Notes: generated from the sequence alone by a model not told the origin. A DNA stretch of 64,000 nt from Pseudomonadota bacterium (GCA_026390435.1 JAPLFY010000137.1:1-64000); one strand, 5' to 3'. Shown: positions 35,131 to 44,143, counted from the first letter of the stretch. A program made the numbers and translations.

Positions 35131-35772
35131 ATGAGGATCACTCACTACTTATTATTTAGCTACGTGCTCGTTGTGTGCACCGGTTTGGCACCAGGTAATA
35201 ACGACCAAAACCTAGTAAAACCGGTAGATGCAACCAAGGATCTACGCGCGGCATTGACTGGCAGCTGGTCAAGCGACTGCATAAAACCCTACTCGCCTGA
35301 GCAAAACCCAGTCAGCTCGACCCAGTTCAAGTGGGTCTATGCGGATGGTCAGGCTATTTTTGTCTACACATACTTCTCCGACCCGAGCTGCACCCAGACC
35401 TGGAACGAACTCAAGTTCCATTATGTCTATAAAATCGGCAGCCCAAGCCGCTCGGTACCAGGGACCGTGGATATCGACTTTAAATCGATGAAGACGACGG
35501 CAAGATACACCACAGATTTTGGCGTGGCAGGTAGCAACCAACTAAATATGTCCTCGCCCAATACGGAATGTCGTAAGGCCAGTTATAAAACAAATATCGA
35601 AACTGACATTACTGCATGCGCGGCGAAGGCACCTGGTGAGGCCACCTTCAATATTTTTGCGATCGACGCCAAATGGCTCTGGATGGGCGCGTGCAGTGAA
35701 GATCAGGTACATTGTGGCAAATCATCCGCCGCAAGGCCTAAATCGGTAACGGGGCCATTTGTCAGAAATTGA
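35131..35772 (+). CDS. Small secreted or lipid-anchored protein, unknown function
   Basis: The 213 residues start with a signal sequence (YLLFSYVLVVCTG) that contains a possible lipobox LVVC. The mature part begins GSWSSDCIKPY and is beta-rich, with YTYFSDPSCTQTW, WLWMGACSEDQVHCG and four further Cys. The pattern of a start GxWxSxxC and strands of tolerable lipocalin-like spacing is suggestive, but I do not assign a family. It starts shortly after the patatin gene, so they may be expressed together. Confidence 0.7.
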   Translation: MRITHYLLFSYVLVVCTGLAPGNNDQNLVKPVDATKDLRAALTGSWSSDCIKPYSPEQNPVSSTQFKWVYADGQAIFVYTYFSDPSCTQTWNELKFHYVYKIGSPSRSVPGTVDIDFKSMKTTARYTTDFGVAGSNQLNMSSPNTECRKASYKTNIETDITACAAKAPGEATFNIFAIDAKWLWMGACSEDQVHCGKSSAARPKSVTGPFVRN

Positions 35773-35913
35773 CCGTCCTACCCGGGTAAGTCACTATCAC
35801 GACTAGCGCACGGAGCCTCCAGATCATCACCCCCGACTTATTTTTGGTTGATTCGGGGACTTAGCTAGCGTAGGTAGCCCAGAGCCACCAGTACGGCAGC
35901 TGAGGATCCAACG

Positions 35914-37797
35914 ATGCACCACGATGAAGCGCGAGCATGGCTACGCGATGTCTACCAAGGCGACCGAGTACGCCAGCTCTCCGTACGCTCTGTAGTCAGC
36001 GGTATGCTGATTGGGGCAATTATGTCGGTGTCGAATCTATACGTTGGTTTAAAGACCGGCTGGGGCCTCGGCGTCACTATCACAGCTTGTATCATTGCGT
36101 TCGGCGTCTTCCGCGCATTGGAAGCTGTGATCCCGGCGTACAAACGCAACCCATTCTCCATTCTCGAAAATAATACGATGTCTAGCGCTGCCAGTGCGGC
36201 CGGCTATATGGCCTCAGCAGGCTTGACCTCGGCATTTCCGGCTCTTTACCTAACCACTGGTCGGATCTTAACTTGGTGGGAGATGATCGGCTGGCTATCG
36301 ACGATTTCCGTGCTCGGCGTCTTTATGGCTGTGCCACTCAAGCGCCAATTGATCAATATCGATAAATTACCGTTCCCATCAGGCATAGCCACCGCTGAAA
36401 CCCTGCGCTCGATGCACTCTGCTGGCAAAGAATCCATCGGCAAGGCACGCTCGCTGATGTGGAGTGCGGGACTTGGCGCGCTAGTTGCTTTTTGGCGTGA
36501 TGGATTGGGTCATTTAGGCGCTTGGCTAGCCATTAAACTCGATCGCCCGGACCTCAAAAGCACTCTTGAAGGTGCGGCAATACCAGATTCTGTACCTCTA
36601 TACCCTGGCGCTGGGGGTCTTTTAGAGCGCTATACGATAGGCTTCGAGGGCTCATTGATCATGATCGCAGCCGGTGCGATTATGGGCATTCGTGTGGGCA
36701 CATCGCTACTTTTGGGCGCGCTAATCTACTACGGAATTATTGGCCCACAACTGGTCAACAACGGCATTGTCGAACCCGGATATAAAGGGATCGTTTCGTG
36801 GACCATGTGGCCTGCGACATCGCTCATGGTCACATCGAGCATGGTATCGCTCGGCCTGCGTTGGCGGACTATTGTGCGAGCCATGTCAGGGCTCAAAGCC
36901 GCCTTCAGCAAAGACAAAGCTCCTGTAGATCCGCTGGCCCATATCGAAGTACCAACTTCTTGGTTCGTTTGGGGCACGCTAATTTCAGGCGGAATGGCCG
37001 TTTATCTGGGTCATGCCTGGTTCGGGGTTACCTGGTGGATGGGTATACTGGCGGTTATAATGACTTTCTTCCTCGCCATTGTCGCCGCACGGGCAACAGG
37101 CGAGACGGATGTCACCCCAGTTGGGGCGATGGGTAAAATCACTCAGCTGTCTTACGGAATGATCGCTCCGTCGAATATGACGACTAACCTGATGACCGCT
37201 TCCATTACCGCAGGAGCATCATCCCATGCAGCCGACCTGCTCACAGATCTGAAGGCAGGATACTTACTGGGTGCAAATCCGCGGCAGCAAACGATTGCTC
37301 AGCTGTTCGGTGTCATGGCCGGGAGTTTACTGGCGGTCCCGGTTTACACCTTGGTAGTGCGGCCAGAGCAACTCGGCACCGCCGCGCTGCCGGCACCCTC
37401 AGCAAAAGTGTGGGCTGGCGTGGCCAAAATGCTAGCTAATGGCTTGGATTCGTTGCCGGCCGGAGCCTTCGCTGCCATGGTGGCTGGTGCCGTATTGGGC
37501 GCTGTTTTAGCCGTCGCAGAGGAATACCTGCCACAACGCTACAAACGCTGGCTGCCGTCAGCCACAGGACTTGGCATCGCGGGTGTAATACCCGCCTTTA
37601 ACGCCCTTTCGATGTTTATTGGCAGCCTGCTCGCCTGGCGTTTAGTCAAAACAAAACCCGAAGTGGCTGACCGTTATCTGGTCACTGTTTCTTCGGGTCT
37701 GATTGCTGGTGAATCGCTGATGGGTGTCGGGATTATCTTGGCATCCCAGGGCGGCGGTATGCTGCATGAACTAATGAAAGCATTCGGTGGCGGCTGA
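35914..37797 (+). CDS. OPT-family oligopeptide/metal-chelate transporter
   Basis: The 627-residue protein has about 15 membrane helices. Typical OPT motifs are present: SVSNLYVGLKTGWGLG near residue 40, NPFSILENNTMSSAASAAGY near 90, and KLPFPSGIATAETLRSMHS near 155. The C-terminal part has SNMTTNLMTASITAGAS and SGLIAGESLMGVG. OPT proteins are proton-coupled importers of small peptides or siderophore-like metal chelates in the inner membrane. The substrate cannot be inferred. The gene stands alone, with 140 non-coding bases before it that hold no clear signal. Confidence 0.9.
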   Translation: MHHDEARAWLRDVYQGDRVRQLSVRSVVSGMLIGAIMSVSNLYVGLKTGWGLGVTITACIIAFGVFRALEAVIPAYKRNPFSILENNTMSSAASAAGYMASAGLTSAFPALYLTTGRILTWWEMIGWLSTISVLGVFMAVPLKRQLINIDKLPFPSGIATAETLRSMHSAGKESIGKARSLMWSAGLGALVAFWRDGLGHLGAWLAIKLDRPDLKSTLEGAAIPDSVPLYPGAGGLLERYTIGFEGSLIMIAAGAIMGIRVGTSLLLGALIYYGIIGPQLVNNGIVEPGYKGIVSWTMWPATSLMVTSSMVSLGLRWRTIVRAMSGLKAAFSKDKAPVDPLAHIEVPTSWFVWGTLISGGMAVYLGHAWFGVTWWMGILAVIMTFFLAIVAARATGETDVTPVGAMGKITQLSYGMIAPSNMTTNLMTASITAGASSHAADLLTDLKAGYLLGANPRQQTIAQLFGVMAGSLLAVPVYTLVVRPEQLGTAALPAPSAKVWAGVAKMLANGLDSLPAGAFAAMVAGAVLGAVLAVAEEYLPQRYKRWLPSATGLGIAGVIPAFNALSMFIGSLLAWRLVKTKPEVADRYLVTVSSGLIAGESLMGVGIILASQGGGMLHELMKAFGGG

Positions 37798-37825
37798 TCA
37801 CAGCGCCACGCTTAGATCTTTATGT

Positions 37826-38581
37826 TCAACCAGCTCGCCCCTGGCACTGTAGGTTCTTGCTATCCCAACGCGCACCGCGCGGGCAAGAGCAACTCTGACG
37901 AGTGGTGTTCCAGGTGCCGCGGTTAAACTCACTTTCGCACACGTTGCGACTTGGCAATGCATGTGGATCCATGCAGCTTTGGTTCAGCCACATCTGACCA
38001 TTTTGGCAATGGCAACGTTTGTGACTTGAGTCCCAGGTGCCACTATTAAAGCCACTTTCGCAAATTACCGCTGAGCTTAATCGCGACTGCAAAGCACAAA
38101 GTCCAACTAGCCAAATGCGGCCACTAGGACACTGACAACGGTTCTTCGCGAGATCCCATTTGCCATTGTTCAAGCTATTATTCTCACACGCCTTTTTCAA
38201 ACTCGCCACTTCCGCCGGCGAGAGAGCCGAGGCTTTTTCCGTCAGCTTTTGCTCTGGGATCACAGCTTTAGCTTCCGGCATTAAAGTTGCCGGTGCCATG
38301 TCCTTGATGTCATTCTGTGGCGCCTTGGCCGCTTCTTGAGCAGCTAGCTCCATCTCTTGTGGCTTAGCCGCGGCCGCAACTTCAGCCTCACAGCGACTAC
38401 CGCTCCATTTTTGACCACCACTGCACTCGCATTCATTGGTCGTGCTATTCAGCGTAGCACCTGCGGCGGTGCAAAGACTGCCTCTGTCTGCGGCTTCGTT
38501 GTCCCGTGAAGCCGGCTCATTGTGACAGGCAAAAATAAACAACATTAAGTTTACCATAAACAGGCGCTGCACGTGGCGCAT
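37826..38581 (-). CDS. Lipoprotein with four Cys-rich repeats
   Basis: A lipoprotein signal (FMVNLMLFIFAC) is followed by repeats of the form C...GxW...CxCxxGxxW....C. Unit 1 is near residue 37-68 (NECECSGGQKW) and is separated from the others by an Ala/Glu-rich linker (about 70-130). Units 2 to 4 are contiguous (NRCQCPSGRIW, KRCHCQNGQMW, QSCSCPRGARW). The spacing suggests small disulfide-stabilised modules like EGF-like folds, for binding at the cell surface. AGGAG lies before the ATG. Family not recognised. Confidence 0.75.
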   Translation of the reverse strand: MRHVQRLFMVNLMLFIFACHNEPASRDNEAADRGSLCTAAGATLNSTTNECECSGGQKWSGSRCEAEVAAAAKPQEMELAAQEAAKAPQNDIKDMAPATLMPEAKAVIPEQKLTEKASALSPAEVASLKKACENNSLNNGKWDLAKNRCQCPSGRIWLVGLCALQSRLSSAVICESGFNSGTWDSSHKRCHCQNGQMWLNQSCMDPHALPSRNVCESEFNRGTWNTTRQSCSCPRGARWDSKNLQCQGRAG

Positions 38582-38628
38582 CGAGCAGACTCCTAACAGT
38601 GATGGAGGGAGAGAAAGAGAGAGATAGC

Positions 38629-39069
38629 TTAATTATACAGTAATTTATTGATGGCGTCCCAAGGCAGGAGCACGCACTGAGCCCTGGTCGGATATCTGCG
38701 CAAATCATAAAGAGCGACTAAATCAGCGCTAATATTAGGCGGCAAGGCCGGTCCAGGAGTCGGGAAGGTGGTTTGCAGCAACCGCACCAAGGCTGCAGCA
38801 GGTTCCATGGCTAGACCTGATAACGTGGACACCATGACCGATGCACTAGCCTTGCACAGCAGACAGGCTTGGCAATGAAAACCAAGTTCTAAAAGCCCCT
38901 CCGCCGTCCAACGCCGCATAACTGTGACCTCATCACCGCAAACTGGATTGGCCAGCGTCACGCTTTCGGCCCGCTCCAAGCTCTGACAGTAGCCCCGTGG
39001 CGACCTTGCATGTTGCAGAATGATGTCCTGATAAGGCTGCTGAGTCACTTCGTGCGGACGCGCTGTCAT
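38629..39069 (-). CDS. IscU/SufU-like iron-sulfur scaffold
   Basis: The 146-residue protein matches the U-type scaffold family: NPVCGDEVTV with Cys44 and Asp46, FHCQACLLCKASASVM with Cys66/69/72, and RYPTRAQCVLLPW with Cys132. These are the cluster or zinc ligands of SufU/IscU. Such proteins build Fe-S clusters or accept persulfide sulfur from a cysteine desulfurase; no desulfurase gene is in this window. The start overlaps the stop of the J-domain gene by one base (TAATG), so the two are translationally coupled. The pair recalls IscU with its J-protein HscB. Confidence 0.8.
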   Translation of the reverse strand: MTARPHEVTQQPYQDIILQHARSPRGYCQSLERAESVTLANPVCGDEVTVMRRWTAEGLLELGFHCQACLLCKASASVMVSTLSGLAMEPAAALVRLLQTTFPTPGPALPPNISADLVALYDLRRYPTRAQCVLLPWDAINKLLYN

Positions 39070-40052
39070 TAAATCATCCGCGCCGACAACCGCGCATAAG
39101 CATTAACCAGAACTTTAAAATCCTGGTCATCACCTCCCTGCCGGTCAGGGTGCAGCTTTTTAGCCATATCGATATAACGCTGACGCAATAGGCCGGCAGG
39201 CGGAAGTTCACTAAAGCCCATGAACTGCATTGCCGAAATATCCGCCGGAGACAGAGCGGGAGCCGCGCTTGCGGCACTGCTGCGCCGCCGCCGGAACTCA
39301 TCCCGAAGATCCTGAGCGGCCTGAGAGCTACGCGACCTCTTGGGCTCCTGCGCAGCCATTTTTCGTTGCTCCACCCACAGCTTCAAACTGCACTCGCGTA
39401 ACTGCTGATAACAGTTGTTCAGTCGATCGCGTGCCACCAAGATTTCTGTGCGCACGTTCATCAGAAAAGAGGCTAGAGCCCGACTATTCAATGCCGCAGG
39501 GATGCCGTCAGGAAGTACATCCAGGCGCAGCCCAGCGAACGGTCCTTGCAGACAGCACATCTCTTCTAGCCTTGCGTTGTGACTAAGCAGGGTACGCCAG
39601 AGACAGCCAGAGGTTTCCATAAACGGCAGATTAGGAGACTGTCTAGATCGCCATGCCGCAGTCAATCCTTGCTCAACCTGGGCGACATTGCTTGGCTCGT
39701 AAGCGGCGAATACCGGCTCACCGAGGAGTGTCGCCTGAAACGGACCGGTCGTCGTTGATGATGGAGCCCTAAACCAGGCCACTGGTCGCTCGGGCGACAG
39801 CATAGGTAATCTAAAACGCAGAGTATTTTCTAGAGCGCGAATCTTTTGCCCTAGATCGGTCACCGTATCGACCGCCGATGTTTCCAAAGTAAGGTTTTGT
39901 TTGAGCATGGCGATAAAAGAGCGGCGAGTGTCCAGCTCACTCAACAAAGCATCCAAACAAGGTCCAACCGGGCCATCATGCGCAATAGCAGTCAGGAACC
40001 AGTCCCTTGCGCCAAGTTCAGTGTCATTAGTCTGTTCGTTTGGTTTTGCCAT
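39069..40052 (-). CDS. J-domain protein (C-terminal DnaJ domain)
   Basis: The 327 residues consist of an N-terminal region of about 265 residues with no recognised fold, a charged coiled part (EPKRSRSSQAAQDLRDEFRRRR), and a C-terminal J domain. The J domain has the invariant HPD (YIDMAKKLHPDRQGGDDQDF). J domains stimulate Hsp70 ATPase. It is encoded next to an IscU/SufU-like scaffold, with one base of overlap. A role as a specific co-chaperone in cluster transfer, analogous to HscB, is plausible. However, the domain order and the length differ from HscB, so this is inference. Confidence 0.8.
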   Translation of the reverse strand: MAKPNEQTNDTELGARDWFLTAIAHDGPVGPCLDALLSELDTRRSFIAMLKQNLTLETSAVDTVTDLGQKIRALENTLRFRLPMLSPERPVAWFRAPSSTTTGPFQATLLGEPVFAAYEPSNVAQVEQGLTAAWRSRQSPNLPFMETSGCLWRTLLSHNARLEEMCCLQGPFAGLRLDVLPDGIPAALNSRALASFLMNVRTEILVARDRLNNCYQQLRECSLKLWVEQRKMAAQEPKRSRSSQAAQDLRDEFRRRRSSAASAAPALSPADISAMQFMGFSELPPAGLLRQRYIDMAKKLHPDRQGGDDQDFKVLVNAYARLSARMI

Positions 40053-40067
40053 GCTATATCTTCGGCG

Positions 40068-40610
40068 CTACTTAACTTGAGTGTGAGGAGCACCCTGGTT
40101 ACGTTCCATGGTCTCAGACAGGCGATTCAGTTCTTCCGCGACTTCCGCGAAGGCATCACCCTTGCGGAGATAGGTGCGCGCATTATACCGCCCTTCAGCA
40201 AGCGAACGGATATGCCTACGAAACGCAATGGTCGGCCCCACTAACCTGTGCGTAAATAGTACCGATATGGCCACGGTTCCGCCGATATAAATGAGACATG
40301 ACAGGTATACCCAAAGCTGGGTTCCGCGCCAGTAATCCATGAACAAATCGCGTACTTCGTCTTCAGCATCGGTCAGTAAAACTACCGAATTCACCAAGCC
40401 AGCAAAATTGTAATAAACAATCCATGCCAGAGAACCGGCAAAAAGCAGTGAAATGATGATCGAATAGAGACCAATTTTTATTTGCAGGAGAGGCTGCAGC
40501 ATAAAATTGTGCAAACGCCGTTTGGCTTTACCGCTACCTAGCGGCGCCTGCGTTTGTGGCGCCTGAGTTTGCGGCGCTCCCTGTCCCGGACCTACTGTCT
40601 GATTCGTCAC
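40068..40610 (-). CDS. Membrane protein with HAMP domain
   Basis: The longest frame begins at 40751 inside the upstream gene, but GGGAGG lies seven bases before GTG at 40610, so that is the start (180 residues). After a Gln/Pro-rich stretch come two membrane helices (IGLYSIIISLLFAGSLAWIV and LWVYLSCLIYIGGTVAISVL). A HAMP-like segment follows (HRLVGPTIAFRRHIRSLAEG), then a short helix. There is no kinase or chemotaxis signalling domain after HAMP, and the short periplasmic loop is only about 40 residues, so it is a stripped-down receptor or a structural partner of its neighbours. Confidence 0.72.
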   Translation of the reverse strand: MTNQTVGPGQGAPQTQAPQTQAPLGSGKAKRRLHNFMLQPLLQIKIGLYSIIISLLFAGSLAWIVYYNFAGLVNSVVLLTDAEDEVRDLFMDYWRGTQLWVYLSCLIYIGGTVAISVLFTHRLVGPTIAFRRHIRSLAEGRYNARTYLRKGDAFAEVAEELNRLSETMERNQGAPHTQVK

Positions 40611-40663
40611 CGCGCTACCCTCCCTTGGGTATGTTTGCTGCGAGTCGCTATTACTTATTATAA

Positions 40664-41635
40664 CTACTTCACATCGTAAGTATAAACCAGCTCCCCAATC
40701 ATGTTCTCGTTTACAGGAAATTGCATTCTCGACAATTCCAGAAAGACACATTCAACTAGCTTAGGATCATTCGCCGTGCCGCCAGTGTTTTTCAGCTTGA
40801 TCATCGTGCCAGTCTGTTTCGACAACAGGAATGTGAAGCTTAAGGTACCACGCAAATCGTCATTAAAATCAAGTCGATCGGTATAACACCGGCGTAGGTT
40901 AACATCGTTAGTATTCAGCACCCCTGAGATAGCTTTGCTATTATAATTATGGCGAAAAAGATCGAGCTTATAAAACATCGCAATCTGCCGGTTAAAAGTA
41001 ATGGACCGGCGGAGCTCATGGGTGCTCGAATAATCGGTGTCCGCGCCCGTCAGCACCCGCGAACCACCAAAGGCCTCCTGAACCAGACCGTTAAAACCAT
41101 CCAAGACCGCTGCAATGGAGCTATCTTTCTTCGTCTTGCCATTTTCTCGAAATACGTTCGGAACCATGCTGAAGACTACTTTAAGACTGTCCCTCCCTTC
41201 GGGAGCAATAGTCCAGCGCCCCAGGTTGGATAGGCACTGCCGTTTGACGACAAAGTCGCGATACATCGCGCTGCCAGACCAGGTCCTTTTGATACCCGAC
41301 CCATCCACGACCACTATACTTTCCACTTGATACTTGCCCCTACCGGTTGCCCAGATCTGTCCAGCCACCGAGCTGGGGTCACGACTTGGATCGGCACTTA
41401 CAACAAAGGTCTTTTGCCCCAAGATATCTCGCACCGTCACCAGGACGTCCGTTACCATCCGGTTTTTGCCACGAAAATTTTTCATGTCCAGGGAGAAGAA
41501 AAACCCGCCCTGCTTCTTGTCAAAATATTCTCCGTGCCACTCCTTAAGCGAACTGGGCAACTGCGTCTGCGCGTGCCCACCGGGCACGGCTAAAACAGCG
41601 ATAAAACCAGCTATAATCCAGGACCGAAGTGACAC
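40664..41635 (-). CDS. Secreted protein with C-terminal AgmX/PglI-like domain
   Basis: A signal peptide (SWIIAGFIAVLAVPGGHA) precedes a 300-residue body. The last 90 residues (NLRRCYTDRL, LRGTLSFTFLLSKQTG, LVECVFLELSRMQFPVNEN) have the AgmX/PglI C-terminal pattern seen in the FHA protein at 5416-7563: xRxCY, a strand pair ending in G, then a Cys, an aromatic or hydrophobic residue and FP. The upstream part has WHGEYFDKKQGGFFFSLDMKN and is not recognised. Here the domain is not attached to a membrane helix or Pro-rich stalk, so it would act in the periplasm on its own. It is the first gene of a unit with the HAMP, J-domain and scaffold genes. Confidence 0.68.
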   Translation of the reverse strand: MSLRSWIIAGFIAVLAVPGGHAQTQLPSSLKEWHGEYFDKKQGGFFFSLDMKNFRGKNRMVTDVLVTVRDILGQKTFVVSADPSRDPSSVAGQIWATGRGKYQVESIVVVDGSGIKRTWSGSAMYRDFVVKRQCLSNLGRWTIAPEGRDSLKVVFSMVPNVFRENGKTKKDSSIAAVLDGFNGLVQEAFGGSRVLTGADTDYSSTHELRRSITFNRQIAMFYKLDLFRHNYNSKAISGVLNTNDVNLRRCYTDRLDFNDDLRGTLSFTFLLSKQTGTMIKLKNTGGTANDPKLVECVFLELSRMQFPVNENMIGELVYTYDVK

Positions 41636-41740
41636 TCGGGTAGGTTTCCGTAGCAGGAGGTGGCTATAGGGTCTCTTAAGTATACCAAAATCTACGCGGT
41701 TTTAGGGTGCATGGCGTTAGATTACATCTTGCAGACGGGA

Positions 41741-41768
41741 TTGCGTTTTACCCAACCTAGGCTAAAAT
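41741..41768 (+). promoter_or_regulatory. Candidate promoter of the P5C dehydrogenase gene
   Basis: TTGCGT (41741-41746) and TAAAAT (41763-41768) are separated by 16 bases. They lie upstream of the ATG at 41851 and match the vegetative consensus at most positions. Prediction only. Confidence 0.45.
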
Positions 41769-41781
41769 GCGCCGTAGCCGT

Positions 41782-41797
41782 GCGGACTAGCGTCCGC
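41782..41797 (+). promoter_or_regulatory. Perfect hairpin in the leader of the P5C dehydrogenase gene
   Basis: GCGGAC and GTCCGC form a 6-bp dyad around a 4-base loop, between the candidate promoter and the ribosome binding site. It could be an operator or an mRNA-leader hairpin. Confidence 0.4.
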
Positions 41798-41850
41798 TTC
41801 GCTATACTCGGAATCGTCGTTTAAAGCTTAATTAACTCATGAGGAACGAT

Positions 41851-43482
41851 ATGGCCAACGGACTCTTTCACGCTCCACCGCCGGTTAATGAGCCCGTCTA
41901 TAATTACGCCCCTGGCAGCCCCGAGCGCGCCGCTTTGAAGGCCGAACTGAAGCATCAGAGCAGCACTCCCGTGGATATCCCGCTGGTCATTGGTGGGCGT
42001 GAAGTCCGCGGCAAAAGTACTGCTGAGGTGACGATGCCGCACCAGCACCGACATGCCATAGCCACTTACCACAATGCCAGTGCCACTGATGTAGAGTCGG
42101 CAATCACGACAGCTGTTTCAGCCCAGCGGGACTGGTCACGGCTGCCTTGGGAAGATCGCGCGGCCGTCTTTTTGAAAGCTGCGGAGCTGCTTTGCGGCAA
42201 GTACCGGCAAGTCATGAACGCGGCGACTATGCTTGGCCAGAGCAAAACCTGCTACCAGGCTGAAATCGATGCAGCCTGCGAATTAGCTGACTTCTGGCGG
42301 TTCAACGTTCACTTCATGACCGAACTCTACCGCGATCAACCCATCTCATCGCCAGGCGTCTGGAACCGAATCGTAGGGCGTGGCCTTGAAGGCTTCGTCT
42401 TCGCCGTGACCCCGTTTAACTTTTCCTCCATCGCACTAAATCTTGCCACCGCTCCAGCACTCATGGGCTGTGGCGTGGTTTGGAAGCCAGCCGCCACCGG
42501 CCTTGCCGCTTCCTGGGTCGGGATGCAGATCCTACGCGAGGCTGGGTTGCCAGACGGCGTCGTCAATATGCTCAGCGGTGACGCAGCTGCAATCAGCGCC
42601 CAAGTCCTCGCCAATCCGCATTTGGCTGGTATCCACTTTACTGGCTCCACCGGGGTGTTCAACAGCATGTGGCAGACTGTAGGCCAAAACATCAATAAAT
42701 ACAGAGCCTATCCTCGACTCGTGGGGGAAACGGGCGGCAAAGACTTCGTTTTCGCGCACCCCTCCGCAGACGCGAGCAGCCTGGTGACCGCTTTAGTGCG
42801 CGGAGCTTTTGAATACCAAGGCCAAAAGTGTAGCGCCGCCTCGCGCGCCTACATCCCAAAGAGCCTTTGGCCACGGGTGCAAGAGGCCTTGGTCAGTCAG
42901 GTATCGAGCCTAAGCGTTGGGGATCCAGCAGATTTCCGTAACTTCATGGGGGCAGTCATCGATAAGCGGGCTTTCTCTCGCCTGCGCGGCGCCATTGAGG
43001 AGAGCAAGAAGGCTCCCGGAGTCAAAGTACTAGTGGGCGGCGAGACCGATGACAGCGTCGGCTACTTCATAAAACCGACCGTTCTAGTCACCGAAGACCC
43101 TAAATACCGCACCATGAGCGAGGAGCTGTTCGGGCCTGTGCTCACCATTTACGTCTACGATGATGCCAAGCTCGACGAAACCTTGGTCCTGGCTGACCAG
43201 ACTTCACCCTATGCTCTTACTGGCGCTATTTTTGCCCAAGATCGGCTAGCGATTCAAAAGCTGACGGCAGCCTTAGAACAGACTGCCGGCAACTTCTATA
43301 TCAATGACAAACCAACCGGTGCCGTGGTTGGCCAGCAGCCTTTCGGCGGCGCTAGGGCCTCGGGCACCAATGACAAAGCTGGCAGCAAGCTCAATTTGAC
43401 TCGCTGGATGAGCCAACGGACGATTAAAGAGACGTTCGTGCCACCAACCAACTATGCCTATGCACACATGACAGAACCGTGA
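41851..43482 (+). CDS. pruA: L-glutamate gamma-semialdehyde (P5C) dehydrogenase
   Basis: The enzyme oxidises glutamate gamma-semialdehyde to glutamate with NAD in proline catabolism. It has the aldehyde dehydrogenase fold: FAVTPFNFSSIALNLATAPA for the cofactor, FTGSTGVFNSMW, the catalytic Glu in VGETGGKDFVF, and the catalytic Cys in YQGQKCSAASRAYI. The C-terminal part has EELFGPVLTIYVYDD. Its length (543 residues) and the motif FGGARASGTNDKAGS are typical of the free-standing P5CDH type, not of the long PutA fusion; no proline dehydrogenase gene is next to it. ATG at 41851 with GAGG upstream is preferred to the earlier ATG at 41839. Confidence 0.93.
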   Translation: MANGLFHAPPPVNEPVYNYAPGSPERAALKAELKHQSSTPVDIPLVIGGREVRGKSTAEVTMPHQHRHAIATYHNASATDVESAITTAVSAQRDWSRLPWEDRAAVFLKAAELLCGKYRQVMNAATMLGQSKTCYQAEIDAACELADFWRFNVHFMTELYRDQPISSPGVWNRIVGRGLEGFVFAVTPFNFSSIALNLATAPALMGCGVVWKPAATGLAASWVGMQILREAGLPDGVVNMLSGDAAAISAQVLANPHLAGIHFTGSTGVFNSMWQTVGQNINKYRAYPRLVGETGGKDFVFAHPSADASSLVTALVRGAFEYQGQKCSAASRAYIPKSLWPRVQEALVSQVSSLSVGDPADFRNFMGAVIDKRAFSRLRGAIEESKKAPGVKVLVGGETDDSVGYFIKPTVLVTEDPKYRTMSEELFGPVLTIYVYDDAKLDETLVLADQTSPYALTGAIFAQDRLAIQKLTAALEQTAGNFYINDKPTGAVVGQQPFGGARASGTNDKAGSKLNLTRWMSQRTIKETFVPPTNYAYAHMTEP

Positions 43483-43490
43483 AGATTGAC

Positions 43491-43509
43491 AACACGGTTC
43501 GGCCGTGTT
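43491..43509 (+). terminator. Hairpin after the P5C dehydrogenase gene
   Basis: AACACGG and CCGTGTT form a 7-bp stem around TTCGG, starting nine bases after the stop codon. Only a weak T-rich tail follows (TGATTCGACTCTTAATT), so the stop may be leaky into the peroxiredoxin gene. Confidence 0.45.
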
Positions 43510-43561
43510 TGATTCGACTCTTAATTAGGCCACAGGTGGCTAATCACCAAGGAGACAACGC

Positions 43562-44143
43562 ATGTCCGTTCTTGTAGGGAAAAGCGCCCCCGATTTCAAA
43601 GCAGAAGCCGTAGTAAACGGTGACTTTAAAACCATCAGCCTCTCTGACTACCGCGGCAAGTACGTCTTGCTATTTTTCTACCCTCTAGACTTTACCTTCG
43701 TCTGCCCAACTGAACTGCACGCCTTCCAAGACAAGTTGGACCAGTTCAAGAAGTTAAACACTGAAGTCTTAGCCGTCTCGATCGACAGCAAATTCTCGCA
43801 CTTGGCGTGGCTGAACACCAAGCGTGATGATGGCGGCATCGAAGGCGTGAAGTACCCCATCATTTCCGACTTGAACAAAACCATCGCTCGCGATTACGAC
43901 GTGCTGATTCCGAATGATGGCGTTGCTCTGCGCGGAGCATTCCTCATCGACAAAACCGGCAAAGTGCGTCAGCAAACCATCAACGACCTGCCGCTCGGCC
44001 GTAATATCGACGAGTTCCTGCGTCTAGTCGAAGCACTTCAGTACCACGAAGAGCACGGCGAAGTTTGCCCAGCCAACTGGAAGAAGGGCGAAAAAACGAT
44101 GAAGACCACGCAAGCAGGACTGAAAGCTTACTTTAAGAAGTGA
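43562..44143 (+). CDS. Typical 2-Cys peroxiredoxin
   Basis: The 193-residue enzyme reduces hydrogen peroxide and organic peroxides. The peroxidatic Cys48 is in [13 protein letters not shown] and the resolving Cys169 in HGEVCPANW, so it is a 2-Cys AhpC/Prx1-type enzyme. The conserved Trp-containing tail (WKKGEKTMK) and the [13 protein letters not shown] region fit eukaryote-like Prx1. AAGGAGA lies upstream of the ATG. It is a single-gene unit closed by a strong terminator, and reducing power probably comes from a thioredoxin (one small thioredoxin-fold protein is encoded at 19749-20069). Confidence 0.95.
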   Translation: MSVLVGKSAPDFKAEAVVNGDFKTISLSDYRGKYVLLFFYPLDFTFVCPTELHAFQDKLDQFKKLNTEVLAVSIDSKFSHLAWLNTKRDDGGIEGVKYPIISDLNKTIARDYDVLIPNDGVALRGAFLIDKTGKVRQQTINDLPLGRNIDEFLRLVEALQYHEEHGEVCPANWKKGEKTMKTTQAGLKAYFKK

